Shown: positions 1-11,500 of the stretch, piece by piece
Layout: each line of letters opens with the position of its first letter
Position numbering within the stretch: position 1 is the first letter of the stretch
From: Ciona intestinalis
Lineage: Eukaryota > Chordata > Ascidiacea > Phlebobranchia > Cionidae
NCBI RefSeq assembly: GCF_000224145.3
Contig: NC_020169.2
Span: forward strand, 832,032 to 896,031
Direction: 5' to 3'
Length of the DNA stretch: 64,000 nucleotides
The notes under the pieces: model-generated
Told to the model about the DNA's origin: nothing
Database searches by the model: none
The model's input: the letters and a program-made list of their open reading frames with translations, nothing else
Translations under genes and position numbers: made by a program

Positions 1-1030
1 AAATAAAATTTCAGAGCATCGAAAAAGCTCATCCCCCAAAGGTATTGTCTAAAAATATTTTTTGTCTGTTAATTCATAGAATTTGTTATAATATTATGTT
101 TCTTATACTTGTCCGTCATTTAGCTGGTACGTTCTATGGCTGGGCCTCAGCTGCATTTCTGCATCATAATCTAATGATACGTGAGCCATCGTTTCCTTGA
201 CGTCTTCAATGATTAATTGCTCACCTACAAGATGTTTTATACGCGTCAAACTAGGCAATTCGCGTATTACTGAATGCACATTTAATCAATATACCTAGAC
301 GACACCACTCGTAGCCTTTTTCGAAATGCAAAATTCTTCTGAGATATTCAGTGACGTCATTCCCTGCTAGGTTAGTCCTCTCACAATGGTGCTGTTGAAT
401 TACTCCGCTTATGACTGGATACGCCTCTGTTAGTTCACCACCGCATCTTACAACTAAACCTATGAATGTATGATGATGTAAGACTTATTACAAATATTGA
501 AGATTGTGATTAAAGTTCCCACCAGTAGATCTCCCTCTTGAGAGCAAACTTAAGAGAGGTTCGAACGCTATGCAAACTGAAGCAACGTCGAGGTTTTCAA
601 ACAGATGTGTCAGAACAGATCTTCTTCCATATTGAGTGTTTATAATGCTGCCAGTCACTAACACAGACCTATCTACTTGTGACCTTGTTACCGATTCCAA
701 GGATGAAGTCCACACTTTCTCTGCGTCTTCGAGGTTGTTGATTACTCCTCTGTGAAATGGAAAGCGAAGCTGGGAGCTGCGGAGGTCTGTAAATGCGGCG
801 GATAGCACTGACATACTATTATACCACGGTGGGAACATTCGCATATCAGATGCTTCACCAACAACACAATGATGAATTAATGGCGAAGGTTCGCCAGCAA
901 TTCCAACTTTACAAGTTGTTGATCCGCACTGGAGAATAATCGAGGGTTCGGTGTGGGATTGTTCTTCTATGAAAACATCGTCCAGCCCTTCATCAGCAGG
1001 TAAGGTATGGCTAATATTTATTCCTGGCAT
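1..1030 (-). CDS. Divergent actin-related protein, 5' part (runs off the left edge)
   Basis: Four coding exons read on the minus strand: 523-1030 (start codon at 1030), 295-459, 109-224 and 1-48, all joined in frame by GT/AG introns, giving about 279 residues before the edge. The order of actin blocks is clear: an N-terminal beta-strand ending VGIAGE, a LLSRGRSTG block matching actin LYASGRTTG, then NLAGNDVTEYL, VSLDYDAEMQ, LNDGQ and GDELFRCSE. Compared with true actin it carries a short N-terminal extension and has lost the normal first phosphate loop (QCGSTTC where actin has DNGSGL) and the second loop (RCGGE where actin has DSGDG). It therefore belongs to the actin fold superfamily but is probably a poor or non-binder of ATP. 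I cannot place it in a named Arp class; a testis-type actin-like protein or a lineage-specific ARP are both possible. Confidence 0.82.
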
Positions 1031-2301
1031 ACTTGTATATACAGTGACTAGGCTCGCCTCTCACTGTGTTACAAGAATACCAGAGACCAACAGTAAGAAT
1101 ACTACACGATGTTTAATTTATGCATTAAACAAAATTGCGCTCATTTGTTTTATAGACATGATGCTGTCATACGCAATGTTTGATGATGGGCTATCGTCGT
1201 GTTGTTTTTATCCGCTTAGTTACTACGTGTCAGAAACGTGGAAATGTTAGCGATGAGAGCTGTAGTATGTACAAAAAACATGTTTATTTCCTGTTCACTG
1301 CATAATATGAAAATTTATAAAAAAGTGCAGCGAAAATATCTGCTCATACGTCACATGTTTAACTTTTTGGGGCATTGTTACATATTTTTTGTATGACTTG
1401 TAATTTGAATAACCCATTAGTGACCGCTAGTATTTGGAACAACGTATGTTACGTGTGACGTTGCCCAAGCTCGAATACTTCAAGGACCTATCAATCTGTA
1501 TTCACGGATTGAGCTCGGTAACATATTTACAATGCTTAGCCACAGAGCCAGATATAAGGTTGTAGATAAAACACGTTTTACTAACCCATTCATAATTCAC
1601 AGTCAATCATTTTCAGGTTATTAGTTCACACTTACTGCTTCGTGTTTTGACTAAATAAATATACTTCGAGCTTGGTTTTAGCTAGTTTATTTTCGAAGAT
1701 ATGCCACAGTGTGACAAATACTATATAGTTTGTTGGTCAGTCAGTACCAAAATAAATACCCAAATTTTTAATGTTATCATCTGATAATGTCATACGTGTT
1801 TTTATACTTCTCTAAACAATAAGATTGATAAGTTCTCTGTTGTTTTTGTTAGGGTAGATATTGCCTTCATCACAGAGCAAACTTTTGAACCCCAAACTGT
1901 AATGCCTTCAGTCAATATATTCAACAGAGCGAGTGGTTTTGTTGTTTTATTAGTGTTTAACACCTGTTACGATTCACATTTGTTATTAATTTACAAGAAG
2001 GAAGTAGTTTCAAGCAGAAGGTACCAACAAGTCTTCGTTTTCGTGATCAGACTTATTTATTGTTTTCTCCGTTTCACTCTTTTTCTCTTCGATTTCCTCA
2101 GGGCACTATACATATATATATATATAGGACGGTAATAAGATAAGCCTTTGTAGTGTAATATAGTAGGGTGAGGGCAAAATGAGACACTTTTCATTCTATT
2201 TTCTTGATAGTAAACAAAGAAACAAAACACTCAAATAATTATAAAACCGTATCCTGACGACTCCCATATGTTACAGCAGAGTACTGTATTGATATTTAAA
2301 T
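1031..2301. other. Non-coding spacer between the actin-related gene and the Rh gene
   Basis: AT-rich spacer. The actin-related gene starts at its left side and the Rh gene ends at its right side, so it should hold the promoter of the former and any missing 3' exon and 3' UTR of the latter. A half copy of the TIR element lies at 2159-2268 and a short TA run near 2109-2126. I see no other supported gene. Confidence 0.5.
2159..2268 (+). mobile_element. TIR element (MITE), 5' half only
   Basis: Begins with the family's TAGTAGGGTGAGG-type end and contains the TAGTAAACAAAGAA and ATAAAACCGTATCC internal blocks, but stops after CTCCCATA, so the second half and distal inverted repeat are absent. In these entries plus orientation means the TAGTAAACAAAGAA block is read first. 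Confidence 0.7.
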
Positions 2302-5300
2302 CTATGATCCACTTACATCCCAAAACACCTCATCCTCGAAAAGTTCTTCAGCACTTAAATTATCCCATACAGGCAGCTTCAACAAAAATCCGGTCAGTGT
2401 TCCACTGAGTAAAGCTATGCAGAGAACACATACCAACGCAGCGATTTGGTATCCACCGTTTTGACTAGAAGTTCGAGAAGCATCCTTGAATAGCTCATGG
2501 TAGCTAAAATATAGATGGATATTCATTAAAATAATGAAGGAATGTCATCTATTTTTCATGACGCCGCAACGACTGTCGTTAAACACAGGTGCCCTGTTTG
2601 ATACACATCGTGCCCGCCAACGAGTTACCACATATATGTAACTTTGTTTGTTAATATATCTTTTCTGTTGCTTACACCTCAAAACGCTAAATGGACTACT
2701 GGGTTGAAACAAATAATTACAAATGTCTTACCCGACGGGCCGACGACACGAACGACCAACACAGTCATGGCATTAGCGAATTAGGCCGTGTCACAGCATA
2801 TATAAAGATATGTTTAAATACCTGTCTTGGTAAGCATCTTTAGTTGCTATAGTAGCAACAATAGCACTAATCACCGCACCCAGAATTCCCGGCATTCCGT
2901 GCAAATTGTGTACACCGCATGTATCGTGTAGTTTGATGTTACGTTGCAATACCGGCTATTAAATAAAACACATGTTACGCACTGCACATATGCATAGGCA
3001 TTCGTTTACAACGATACGCACTTGTAAGTATCTAAATCCAAGCGTAGACACCGTAGCAGCAGTTGAACCTACAAGGAGAGCACCAAATGGTTGAACAATT
3101 AGATCCGCGCTTGCTCCAATTGCTACGCCCCCAGCCAATGTTGCGTTTTGTATGTGCACCTGATTAAAGCATTTTAGAACAAACATTGACGCCTCGTTGA
3201 ACATTTTTCATTACAAAAACAAGTTTCTTACCATATCCAATTTATTTTTCTTGTCAGTAACGGCAGATAAAGCAAAGGTGACGACCGTACAAGCAGAAAG
3301 ACTAAGTACGGTATTTATAACCGCACGATGTCGCTCCGTACCCGACGCGGGTCCAGCATTAAAACTTGGCCAATATAACCATAAAAATAAGGTTCCTTAA
3401 ACAAAATGTAAAATTTATAATTTGGTAAAAATAAATTAATTTTTACGTTAAAAAATAAGCAAATCGCAGCTTTGTAGTGTGCATGAAATTTAATTTAAAA
3501 AAGACATTGAATTTAATATCGACGTTGATAATGAACAGATTTAAAATTGATTACTTATTAACCTCCGCTTAATTAGAAGAGACATAGGACTAAATGCCTT
3601 TTATGTTTGTATTTACACACGTTTGACTTTATGTAATACAGAATCAATGTAGTAGACATGTTAACATATTTATGGGTATGATTTTTATGTACATAAGGTA
3701 TATAGAAGGGGGAAGATGGGACAATTTTTCATTCTATTTTCTCGTCTCATTTGGTAGTAAACAAAGAAAACTCACAGAATTATAAACCCGTATCCTGACG
3801 ACTCCCATTGACCGTTGCTATTTATTTATAACACGATAAGGAAATTTGGACATTATGTGTTATTGGTGTCCCATCTTCCCCCACTCTACTATAACATTAA
3901 CATAGCAAACATAATATGCATACGATTTGTATGTATATACCCTTAACAGAACAAACATAAAGCGTGTTAGTTTAAGTTAATACTTACCGATCATAGCGAA
4001 GATGTCCGAATGATATTCAGAACCTTCGTTTTTACTTAGGGTCTGTGATTTTTTGTAAAGCACGCGTGCAACTGCCAACCCAAAATAAGCACCGAAGGCG
4101 TGTATGAACATCGACCCGCCCACATCTGTGACCTGTATGTAAGTTAGAAGTGGGTGCTTAAAAATCCCAAATTTTCTGTTAACACAGCATTTTTACACAT
4201 ACCTGCAGTTTCACAATCCCGACATATATGCTGACATTATAACATACAACTTCAATGGTCGCCATCACTATAAGTTGTACCGGACTTGCCACGCCAAGAA
4301 TGGCTCCGAATGAAATAAGGACAGCAGCCACGGCAAAATCAGCTTCTAACAAACTGTTGAAAAAATAACTATAATAACGTACATGGGGTAGAGAGGCAAA
4401 TCGTGCCGAGTCGGATAGGCCCCTCGACAAGGACCTCACCCACATACAATGTCGTACATGTGGTTTGCATTTTGTTCGTTGCAATATTACACATATCAGC
4501 AAAAACGTTATTATATTCAATAAAATTCCGCAGAATAAAAGTAATAAAGTTTGACTATATGGGGATAATGGGGTGAAAATAAGACTATAACTCCTATATC
4601 TATAACGAAATCGCAGTTGAAGGTATGTTTTATCTATAAGCTGTTATAAATGTTAACTTATAATTGTTAAAAAACAAACATTTAAATACTTAACCTTTTA
4701 ATATCGATCAATATTCGTCCTTCGTTTGAACCAATCATACCAAACCAACCGTTGACCAATGTCGACCACTCTATGACGTAACAAGTCAACAGAAAGTTGA
4801 ACCCCACCGAACCGAAGCCGTGACGTTTCAAAAACGTCATCAAGAAACCAAAACCGATCAACATCATAACATGAACATCTTGGTATACTAAAAGTTAGGA
4901 AAAAATAAGTGTTAAAAATGGGAATACTCTATACATAGTCCATTTATAGCGTATATGGTTTGGTGAGGAAAGAAACAATTAAGAACGGTAGTCGTGAGCA
5001 TACGGTTTTGATTTTTTTTGAATATTCTTTGTTTGATACCAAATGGGGCAAGAAAATAGGATGAAAAGGTGACCCATCTTTCCCCACCATACTGTACAAC
5101 AATTTAGTACCATAGTATTTCGCAGGATAATAGAAACGACAGTACAGCTATTTCTATTACTTTAAAACCAATAATAAAACTAACTTGGGTAATAATGAGC
5201 AAGAGTGGTATGTGTAGTTAAACTGTTGTTCCGAGGTCCAGCAGCCACATCGTAATCGACGAAGAGACCAAATAACACGAGGAGTATTGCTTGAGCCACC

Positions 5301-5333
5301 AAAAGCAAGGCTGTTGCTTTCCCTCTTGTATTA
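2302..5333 (-). CDS. Rh-family ammonium transporter (RhCG/RhBG-like)
   Basis: Membrane channel for ammonia/ammonium. Eight coding exons on the minus strand: 5185-5333, 4695-4887, 4203-4353, 3988-4132, 3232-3395, 3022-3159, 2822-2955 and 2302-2503. All phases agree. Family blocks in order: [10 protein letters not shown], a [13 protein letters not shown] block, [22 protein letters not shown] with the first pore histidine, [15 protein letters not shown], the [10 protein letters not shown] signature, [10 protein letters not shown] with the second pore histidine, and GYQIAAL. Both histidines of the twin-His pore are present. The initiator is not seen: the first listed exon starts with one base of a split codon right where human RhCG has MAWNT, so a tiny upstream exon coding only Met plus two bases is expected. 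At the 3' end an in-frame stop follows FWDVSGS, but a perfect GTAAGT donor after FWD suggests a further C-terminal exon. Confidence 0.93.
2575..2765 (-). mobile_element. SINE-like relic in an Rh intron
   Basis: On the minus strand this intron segment carries GTAAGACATTTGTAATTA, a TTTCAACCCAGT block and GTGGTAACTCGTTGGCGGG. The same blocks recur in the tRNA-headed repeats near 7.8 kb and 63.2 kb, so it looks like the body and tail of the same SINE family without its tRNA-like head. Confidence 0.45.
3701..3893 (+). mobile_element. TIR element (MITE), full length, in an Rh intron
   Basis: Both inverted ends are visible: GGGGGAAGATGGGACA at the left and TGTCCCATCTTCCCCCA at the right, flanked by TATA. 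Internal blocks are in the usual order. Confidence 0.85.
4953..5096 (-). mobile_element. TIR element (MITE), reverse orientation, shortened
   Basis: Intronic copy ending CCCATCTTTCCCCACCATACT. The internal blocks run in reverse order (AACAATTAAGAACGG then CATACGGTTTT, then TTTGTTTGATACCAAATGGG). The left end is degraded. Confidence 0.75.
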
Positions 5334-5373
5334 CTGTGTGCAAAAAATAAGTGTTTTAATATATAGCGTACCA

Positions 5374-5562
5374 TATAGGGGAAGATGGGACACCTTAAGC
5401 ACATAATATCCAAATATCCTGTTCGTATTTTAAACAATTAACAACGGTTTTTGGGAGTCGCGAGGATATGGTTTTATAAGTAATTAAAAGTCCTTTGTTA
5501 ACTTTTAAATGTGCCGAGAAAATGGAATGAAAAGGTGTCCCATACTCCCCCACTATACTATA
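5374..5562 (-). mobile_element. TIR element (MITE), full length, reverse orientation
   Basis: TATAGGGGAAGATGGGACAC at the left and GGTGTCCCATACTCCCCCAC at the right form the inverted ends. It lies just upstream of the first recognised Rh exon. Confidence 0.85.
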
Positions 5563-6778
5563 TAGTGTTCTTGTGGCAGTTCAGCGGTTCCACATGCTTT
5601 AAGTAAAGATTTAATATCATATTTTCTCAGTCTCGGTGTAAAATATCTCTTCTCGACTTTGTACTCGCGCACATGCTTTACGGTATTTAAGCCCTCCTAG
5701 TTGCGGTTTGGGAAGGCAGACAAGCTCCCCAATACTAGGCTGTTATCACTGTTTTCTGTAGCTTGCTTTCGTTTGTTTGTTGAATAAACTGAGTCGATTA
5801 TTAGTGTTATAAAGTCTTTACTCTTGAGAGGGATGTGAGCTGTGCAATCTGTATACGCTGAGGCGAGAACGGATCAAACCTTTGCCCTTTGCCGTACCAC
5901 CAACCGCCTAAGAACACGTGCTTACGCACACAATTTATCATTTATGAATACGATTAATTCAACAATTACAGGTTTGCCTATTTTCTTCCTTAGTATATAC
6001 CTTTCATAAACCCATATATACCGTCAATAACCTGAAGTATGATTTCAGTGAATCGACGGAAATCCCTGATCTTACAGGCCATAGGTCTTATAATGTTTAC
6101 ATGGATCAGTACAGTATTTAACATAGTTCCTTGTAAAGGAAGTGGTATGCGACACGAACAGGGTCGTTTACCACCGGCAACATGATATTGTTTTACTTGG
6201 TTGCACAGTCGTAATTTCCTACTATGAACGAGACAATTTTGCTGCTGGCTATATTAATTCCAAATTAAGAAAAACGACTTATTTACACCAACTTTGGTTA
6301 TTAAAACTAACAAGCTTTTCTGAAACATTATTTGTTCAATTCTTAATTTACCTCATATTGTAGCTCTTCCGGTTTTAAACTATTTAACTCAATTGCGTAG
6401 TTTGCACCAACTGAACGTAGAAAGGCGCACTTGCGCGAAGGCAAACAACTCGACTTCTTTCTTTCTCTTATTATCTCCTCTTTTTTGACGTGGCGTTTGT
6501 GGGCGTTGCCGCTGAAGTGGCACCACCGATTGTTGCAAGCTTGCACGGAAAACACAATGTTTACTGCGGCCGCTATATCACCAATGCTATGGTTTCAACA
6601 AACATATGTTTAGGTGTCTATGGTTTCATTTTTAGCATTTAAAATGTTCGACAACTGTTGTCCGGACGAACAGTTTTCGCCTAAACTATACAATACAGAT
6701 ATATTTATGTTATGTTAGTTTCTACCTAATGTCGATGACTTGAATGTTTCCGGAAATAGAATCTCTAATTGCTGCGTG

Positions 6779-6989
6779 TATAGTAAGGTGCGGGGGCGAG
6801 ATAGTATACCTTTCATTCTAACTTCTCGTTCTATTCGGTAGTAAACAAAGAACATTCAATGAATGGATGAGTTATAAAACCGCATCTTCGTCACGACTCC
6901 ATAGACCGTTGTTAATTGTTGTTTAAAACACGACCAGGATATTTGGATGTTATGCGGTAAAGGTGTCCCGTCTCCCTCACCCCACTATA
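6779..6989 (+). mobile_element. TIR element (MITE), full length
   Basis: TATAGTAAGGTGCGGGGGCG at the left and GTGTCCCGTCTCCCTCACCC at the right. Internal GGTAGTAAACAAAGAACATT and CACGACCAGGATATTTGGAT blocks are present. Confidence 0.82.
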
Positions 6990-7679
6990 TAACAGCAACA
7001 TCAGCCGAAGTAATAAAAGTAAAGAATGGTTGCGTTGCATATTAAGCACCCGTATTTCGGGACTGTCATATCGCAATCGTTGTGTGCGTTCAAGTTACAC
7101 CTGACGTGTTTTTCGTTTTTTTTTTCGAAGGAAACATCGTATATCGTTTATTTTCTAATATCTAATGGAACACTCTATTATATAACGCTGTTATTTTCTG
7201 GCCACGTGAGGATAAAGCAAGTTTCTTTCCAAAACAATCTTTGCCAACGTGCTGATGTGGGATATTGCGTACGGCCGAACCAGCAGCCTAATAACCCCCT
7301 ATACTTTACTAGTTTTGGGGAAACTTCTTTTAAAATTCTTTTACCCCGGCCCTTAATCAATAACGGGGCAACAAAATGGTACAACACCGTATTTATTCAG
7401 TGTTTGAAACACATTTTATAAAGTTTAACTTACGTAAAATTGTTTGCCGCAAAGTAAATACAATGCTCTTTGCTTGATATACAAGGTTAATTTGCTTTAC
7501 AGCGCTATTCCATAGACACATCGGGTAAAAGAACAATCAACATCATTCAACTTTTGAACAGACAACAGTCAGCATTTTGAGCATATGGTTTTATCTTCGG
7601 TAACTATAGGAAACGAATTACTTTAAATGGAGTATCAATATATTAAGACACACGCACGCGCGCGCATATTAATACATAT

Positions 7680-7965
7680 GTATATACATATATGGTGACC
7701 ATGTTGCTGCAGCCAAAAGCTGTTGTCCATTTTTTTTTCATTTTTTATGTATATGGCTAATAATACCAGATAGGTAACTTTGATTTTTTTATATGGTTGA
7801 TAATTTGGACAAACCATTGGTGAACACTGGGTTGAAGCAATTGCTAGAAAGTATCTTGCCCAAGGACACATACGCCCAGAATGGTTGCAACGTCGAGTCT
7901 TGAATCCATTACAAGGGTTACAGGCAGGCGCGCCACCCACTATGCCACGGCGCCGGACACATTAT
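7680..7965 (-). mobile_element. tRNA-derived SINE
   Basis: Read on the minus strand, GGCGCCGTGGCATAGTGGGT starts a tRNA-like head with an A-box-like TGGCATAGTGG, followed about 45 bases on by a B-box-like GGATTCAAGACTC. A body block CCTTGGGCAAGATACTTT and TTCAACCCAGTGTTCACC follow, then an A/T-rich tail. This head-body-tail order is typical of tRNA-derived SINEs. The head is degraded, so it is not a functional tRNA gene. Confidence 0.7.
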
Positions 7966-8112
7966 TACATTTTGTGGCTATATACTCGTACTTTTGAAAA
8001 TATAATAAGTTAAAAGCTCGCTTGTTTTATAGGCATGCGTGCGAATAAAGATTGCTGGTTAAAAGCTTTGATGTAGCCAAAACTAGCCATAACCTCTGGT
8101 ACTATGATGTAG

Positions 8113-8145
8113 CCAAAGTTAGTATAGACTCTATACTAACTTTGG
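8113..8145. repeat. Perfect inverted repeat (hairpin)
   Basis: CCAAAGTTAGTATAG and CTATACTAACTTTGG form perfect 15-bp arms around a 3-base centre. A related GATGTAGCCAAAACTAG lies about 40 bases upstream, so the hairpin may have grown from a short tandem repeat. It lies about 370 bases before the CHAF1A start codon. Confidence 0.8.
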
Positions 8146-8515
8146 ATGTAGCTGTCAAGCCTGTAGACTGCATCTAAGAAACACAATTTCGCGCCAAATT
8201 CGATCATTATAAGTTTTCAGAGAAAGTAACAATTTTTTGTCCGTATTAGAGTATTTTAAGTTTGTGTATACTATATTTACTAATAATTAGCTTATATTTA
8301 TGTAAAAATGAAACAACCTAATGCTTAAACTAGACGCACACGGTAGATTAGTTTCCTATGCTGCATATTTTTTAGCGTATTTCCATATTTTAAGTTTGTA
8401 GTTTGTGTTTCTATACTATTTTGAGCCTTAAATCACTAATTGCTGTCAATTGCAGTTCTACTTATTGCATAAATGTGACAAACACATTCAGTAGCATAAT
8501 ACTATTAAAACAAAA

Positions 8516-11500
8516 ATGGCGCACGTTATAAAACCAAATAAGAAATTAAAGCAAGGTATGATTTTGTGTTTTTATATTGTGTCAAAAGGTATCCATTATA
8601 TGTGGTAACTATATCTGGCAAAATTATGAAATGCCATAAAACTAGTCAATACTTTAAAGTCTTTAAGGATGTAAGCTGTCATATTTACGGAGCATGATAT
8701 CTGGTCACTGATATCAGCAGTAAAACTATAACTGTGTTTTTTTCTCAGCTCAACTAAACTTTGGTGGCAGCAAAACAAAACCAAAGCTGAGAATTCAATT
8801 TAAAAATAAAACACCAGAACCTGAAAGTGAGGAAGTAGCAATTGTAAATGATATTGTGTTTAATTCAATATCTCATAGTGGTGATGCTGCAACGTGCCGA
8901 AAGTAGGGAACAATTTAATATTTGTTATTTTTGCATAGGCCTACCTCCTACCTCCTTATTGCATTAACACATCTCATACAGTAGGGTAAGAGAATATGGG
9001 ACACCTTTTCGTTCTATTTTGGTAGAAAACAAAGAACATTCAAAAAATACAAAAGCCTATTCTTATGACGTCCATATACCATTGTATTTAAAACACGATC
9101 AGAATATTAAAATATTATGTGCTAAAGGTGTCCCATCTTTCCCCACGCTACTCTCTCTCTCTCTCTCTCTAAGTTATGCAAAATGATAAAATTAGTACCC
9201 TGACAGATTAATAGTGCAAATTTAAAGCTGACAAGGTAGGAAAGTTGAGGGTTAAAGGTCAAGAGCTTAAACATAGGTGGTGGGCTGGTGATGTTGGTTA
9301 AGGCCAACAGACACACTTTGGCAGCAATAAAAGTGTTATAGATGTATACCATGGGATAGCTTGTTTAAGTTTCGTCTATTTGACCTCTGGGTGACTAGCT
9401 GTTCATGCCTTTGATGCGGTCAACGCTTAGAAATTTGAAGCTTGGAATTTGCGGCTTTGAGTTGTTAATTTTAAAGTTACACAAAACCTAAAAAACACTT
9501 AGATCACATTATCTTGTGCCAAACGTTGCTATATTTTATAACCTATCAAACTTTTTTGATAAAGTTTTCATTCACATTTCAGAACACTAACATCAGGTGA
9601 AGAAAATATTCAATGTCCTGAAGTTTCAACTTCAACTTTGAACTCGGAAACTGAGGTTTGGGATTAGTTTCATATTTTCTTGTGTCAAGAAAAAATAAAT
9701 TTACAGAGTTTAAAATTCAATAGAAATTATGGTAGACAATAAAAGATGCCTGATCGAAGGCACAGTTTTATAGCTGCGATGGGTTTTTTAAAGGAGAATT
9801 TAAAAAAGCTGTGGTTTGAATTGTAAGAGAGAATATGAAGTAGTTCCAGCTTAAAGTTTTGCTGAATTCTCACAGCTAAAATCATTGTATATAGAAGTTC
9901 AGTGTTTTACTAAATGACCGTTTGCTTTATAGCATACCGATCTGACTGTTTGTTTTATAACAGAAACCCACAGGCACAGATGTTATTGTAATTGATGATT
10001 CTTCATGTGATGGTGATATGAGTAAGGTAAGATTGTTTGTCATCAAATTATTGATTTGGCGATGCAAGGCATTCAGTTAGGTTGTTTTGCCTTAAACTTT
10101 AAATTGGAAAACCTCTTTGATTTTTATTAAAAATTTATATAGTCTGGTGTCCACCATTTTATTTATGGAATACACTTAAATTGTGTATATAAGAACCTGG
10201 GGTTACAAAAATATCATTTCCTGTTTTGACATCCCACATCGTTCAATTTGAAACTTATGTATTTGCATCACAATTTGATACCCTTTGACCTTTGTTTTTC
10301 ATGTAGTTATCTACTGAGATGTCAAGAAACATAGATGAAGTTATTAATGTTGTTATCGCTCGTGGTTTATCTAACCAACATGAGATGATTGAAAACCGAG
10401 ATGTATCTCGTGAGAATAAGAAGAGAAGAAGATCAAAATCTCCAAATCCTACTTCAAATTTAGAAATTTTAGAACATGGACAAAATGCAGACAAAACAGT
10501 TGACTGTGACATCACAGGGCAGCTGCATTCTAATGTTCCTCTCATCATTGTGTCTTCTCCAAGAAGTTCAGAGCACTTGTCGAAAAAACCAAGGTGTTCC
10601 ATCATAGATATAATGGCTAAGAAACCTTGTCAATCAAAACAGAACTTAAAGGAGAATTCTGCAAAAATAACTGAGTTAGCTGAAGGAGAAACCACAATGA
10701 AAAGAAAACGACAAAGATCTGGTTCACCAAAAAATTCCCCAACTAAATTAGAGCCTGTGTTGGAAACTAAAAACTCTGTAAACAACAACTTGCATAAAGA
10801 TGATGCAGTAATAACTCACTGTGAAAAGACAGATCTAACGGTGACAGAGAATAAGGTAGAAGAAATTGATGAAAAACCGGAAGAACTGATGTTGTCCATG
10901 ACGGATACATCTAATATTGAGATGGACACGACGTGTGAAGACATGGACACTTCTGGGGTGGATCTAAGCTCAAATGAAACATCACCAAACAATAAAAATA
11001 CTTCCCCTGCCTTAAAGGTACAAGTCATTTTTTGTATTGTAAATTTTATATATATATATGGCCATGGGACTATGGGTAATTTATTTGAATGTAAAAAGTT
11101 TCTTACAAAACCTTAGCTAATTAAACGGCAAACCACTATTGTGGGCCTACTGTAGTCAGATTGAGAAACCCTTCTTTCCTTAACAATGTTCTTAGTTATA
11201 TCTTAGTGTCATAGTTATTGTTACAGATATAGGGAATTATGAATATCGGATTTTGCTTAACTTGATTTCTCATTCTACTACTTATTTTCTATAGAAAGCA
11301 AAAAGAGTGAGGAAAGTAAATGCTACTGTGCAGAAACGTATTGAGGAAAAGGTGAGATTTTCGGAATTTATTTCATTGGTGTGAAATTGTAATTGTTTTT
11401 TTATAACAGGCAAAAGAACGTGAAGAAAAGAAAAAACAAAAAGAATTTCGTGAAAAAGAAAAATTGGAAGCCAAGAAAAAAAGGGTAACATGCCAAAATG

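Larger units (their letters stand above)
5334..8515. other. Spacer between divergent Rh and CHAF1A genes
   Basis: Should hold both promoters and the missing small first exon of the Rh gene. Contents seen: two TIR elements (5374-5562, 6779-6989), a SINE (7680-7965), a short AC/CG-rich simple repeat near 7648-7668, and a perfect 33-bp hairpin (8113-8145). The stretch 6360-6600 is somewhat richer in GC than its surroundings and could be a promoter or 5' UTR, but no reading frame there is convincing. Confidence 0.5.

Noticed and set aside
951-1250. Plus-strand open frame of 99 codons opposite the actin-related gene.
   Set aside because: It overlaps the antisense of exon 1 of the actin-related gene and its upstream region, and has no domain or splice context.
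5563-5900. Possible solo LTR: begins TGTTCTTG next to a MITE, contains GTATTTAAG and later GAATAAACTG.
   Set aside because: A TATA-like and a poly(A)-like motif in the right order are suggestive, but no clear CA end, target duplication, second LTR or internal element was found, so it is not called.
7026-7421. Plus-strand open frame of 131 codons in the Rh-CHAF1A spacer.
   Set aside because: Composition is AT-driven, with no motif, no good start context and an overlapping minus-strand frame of similar length.
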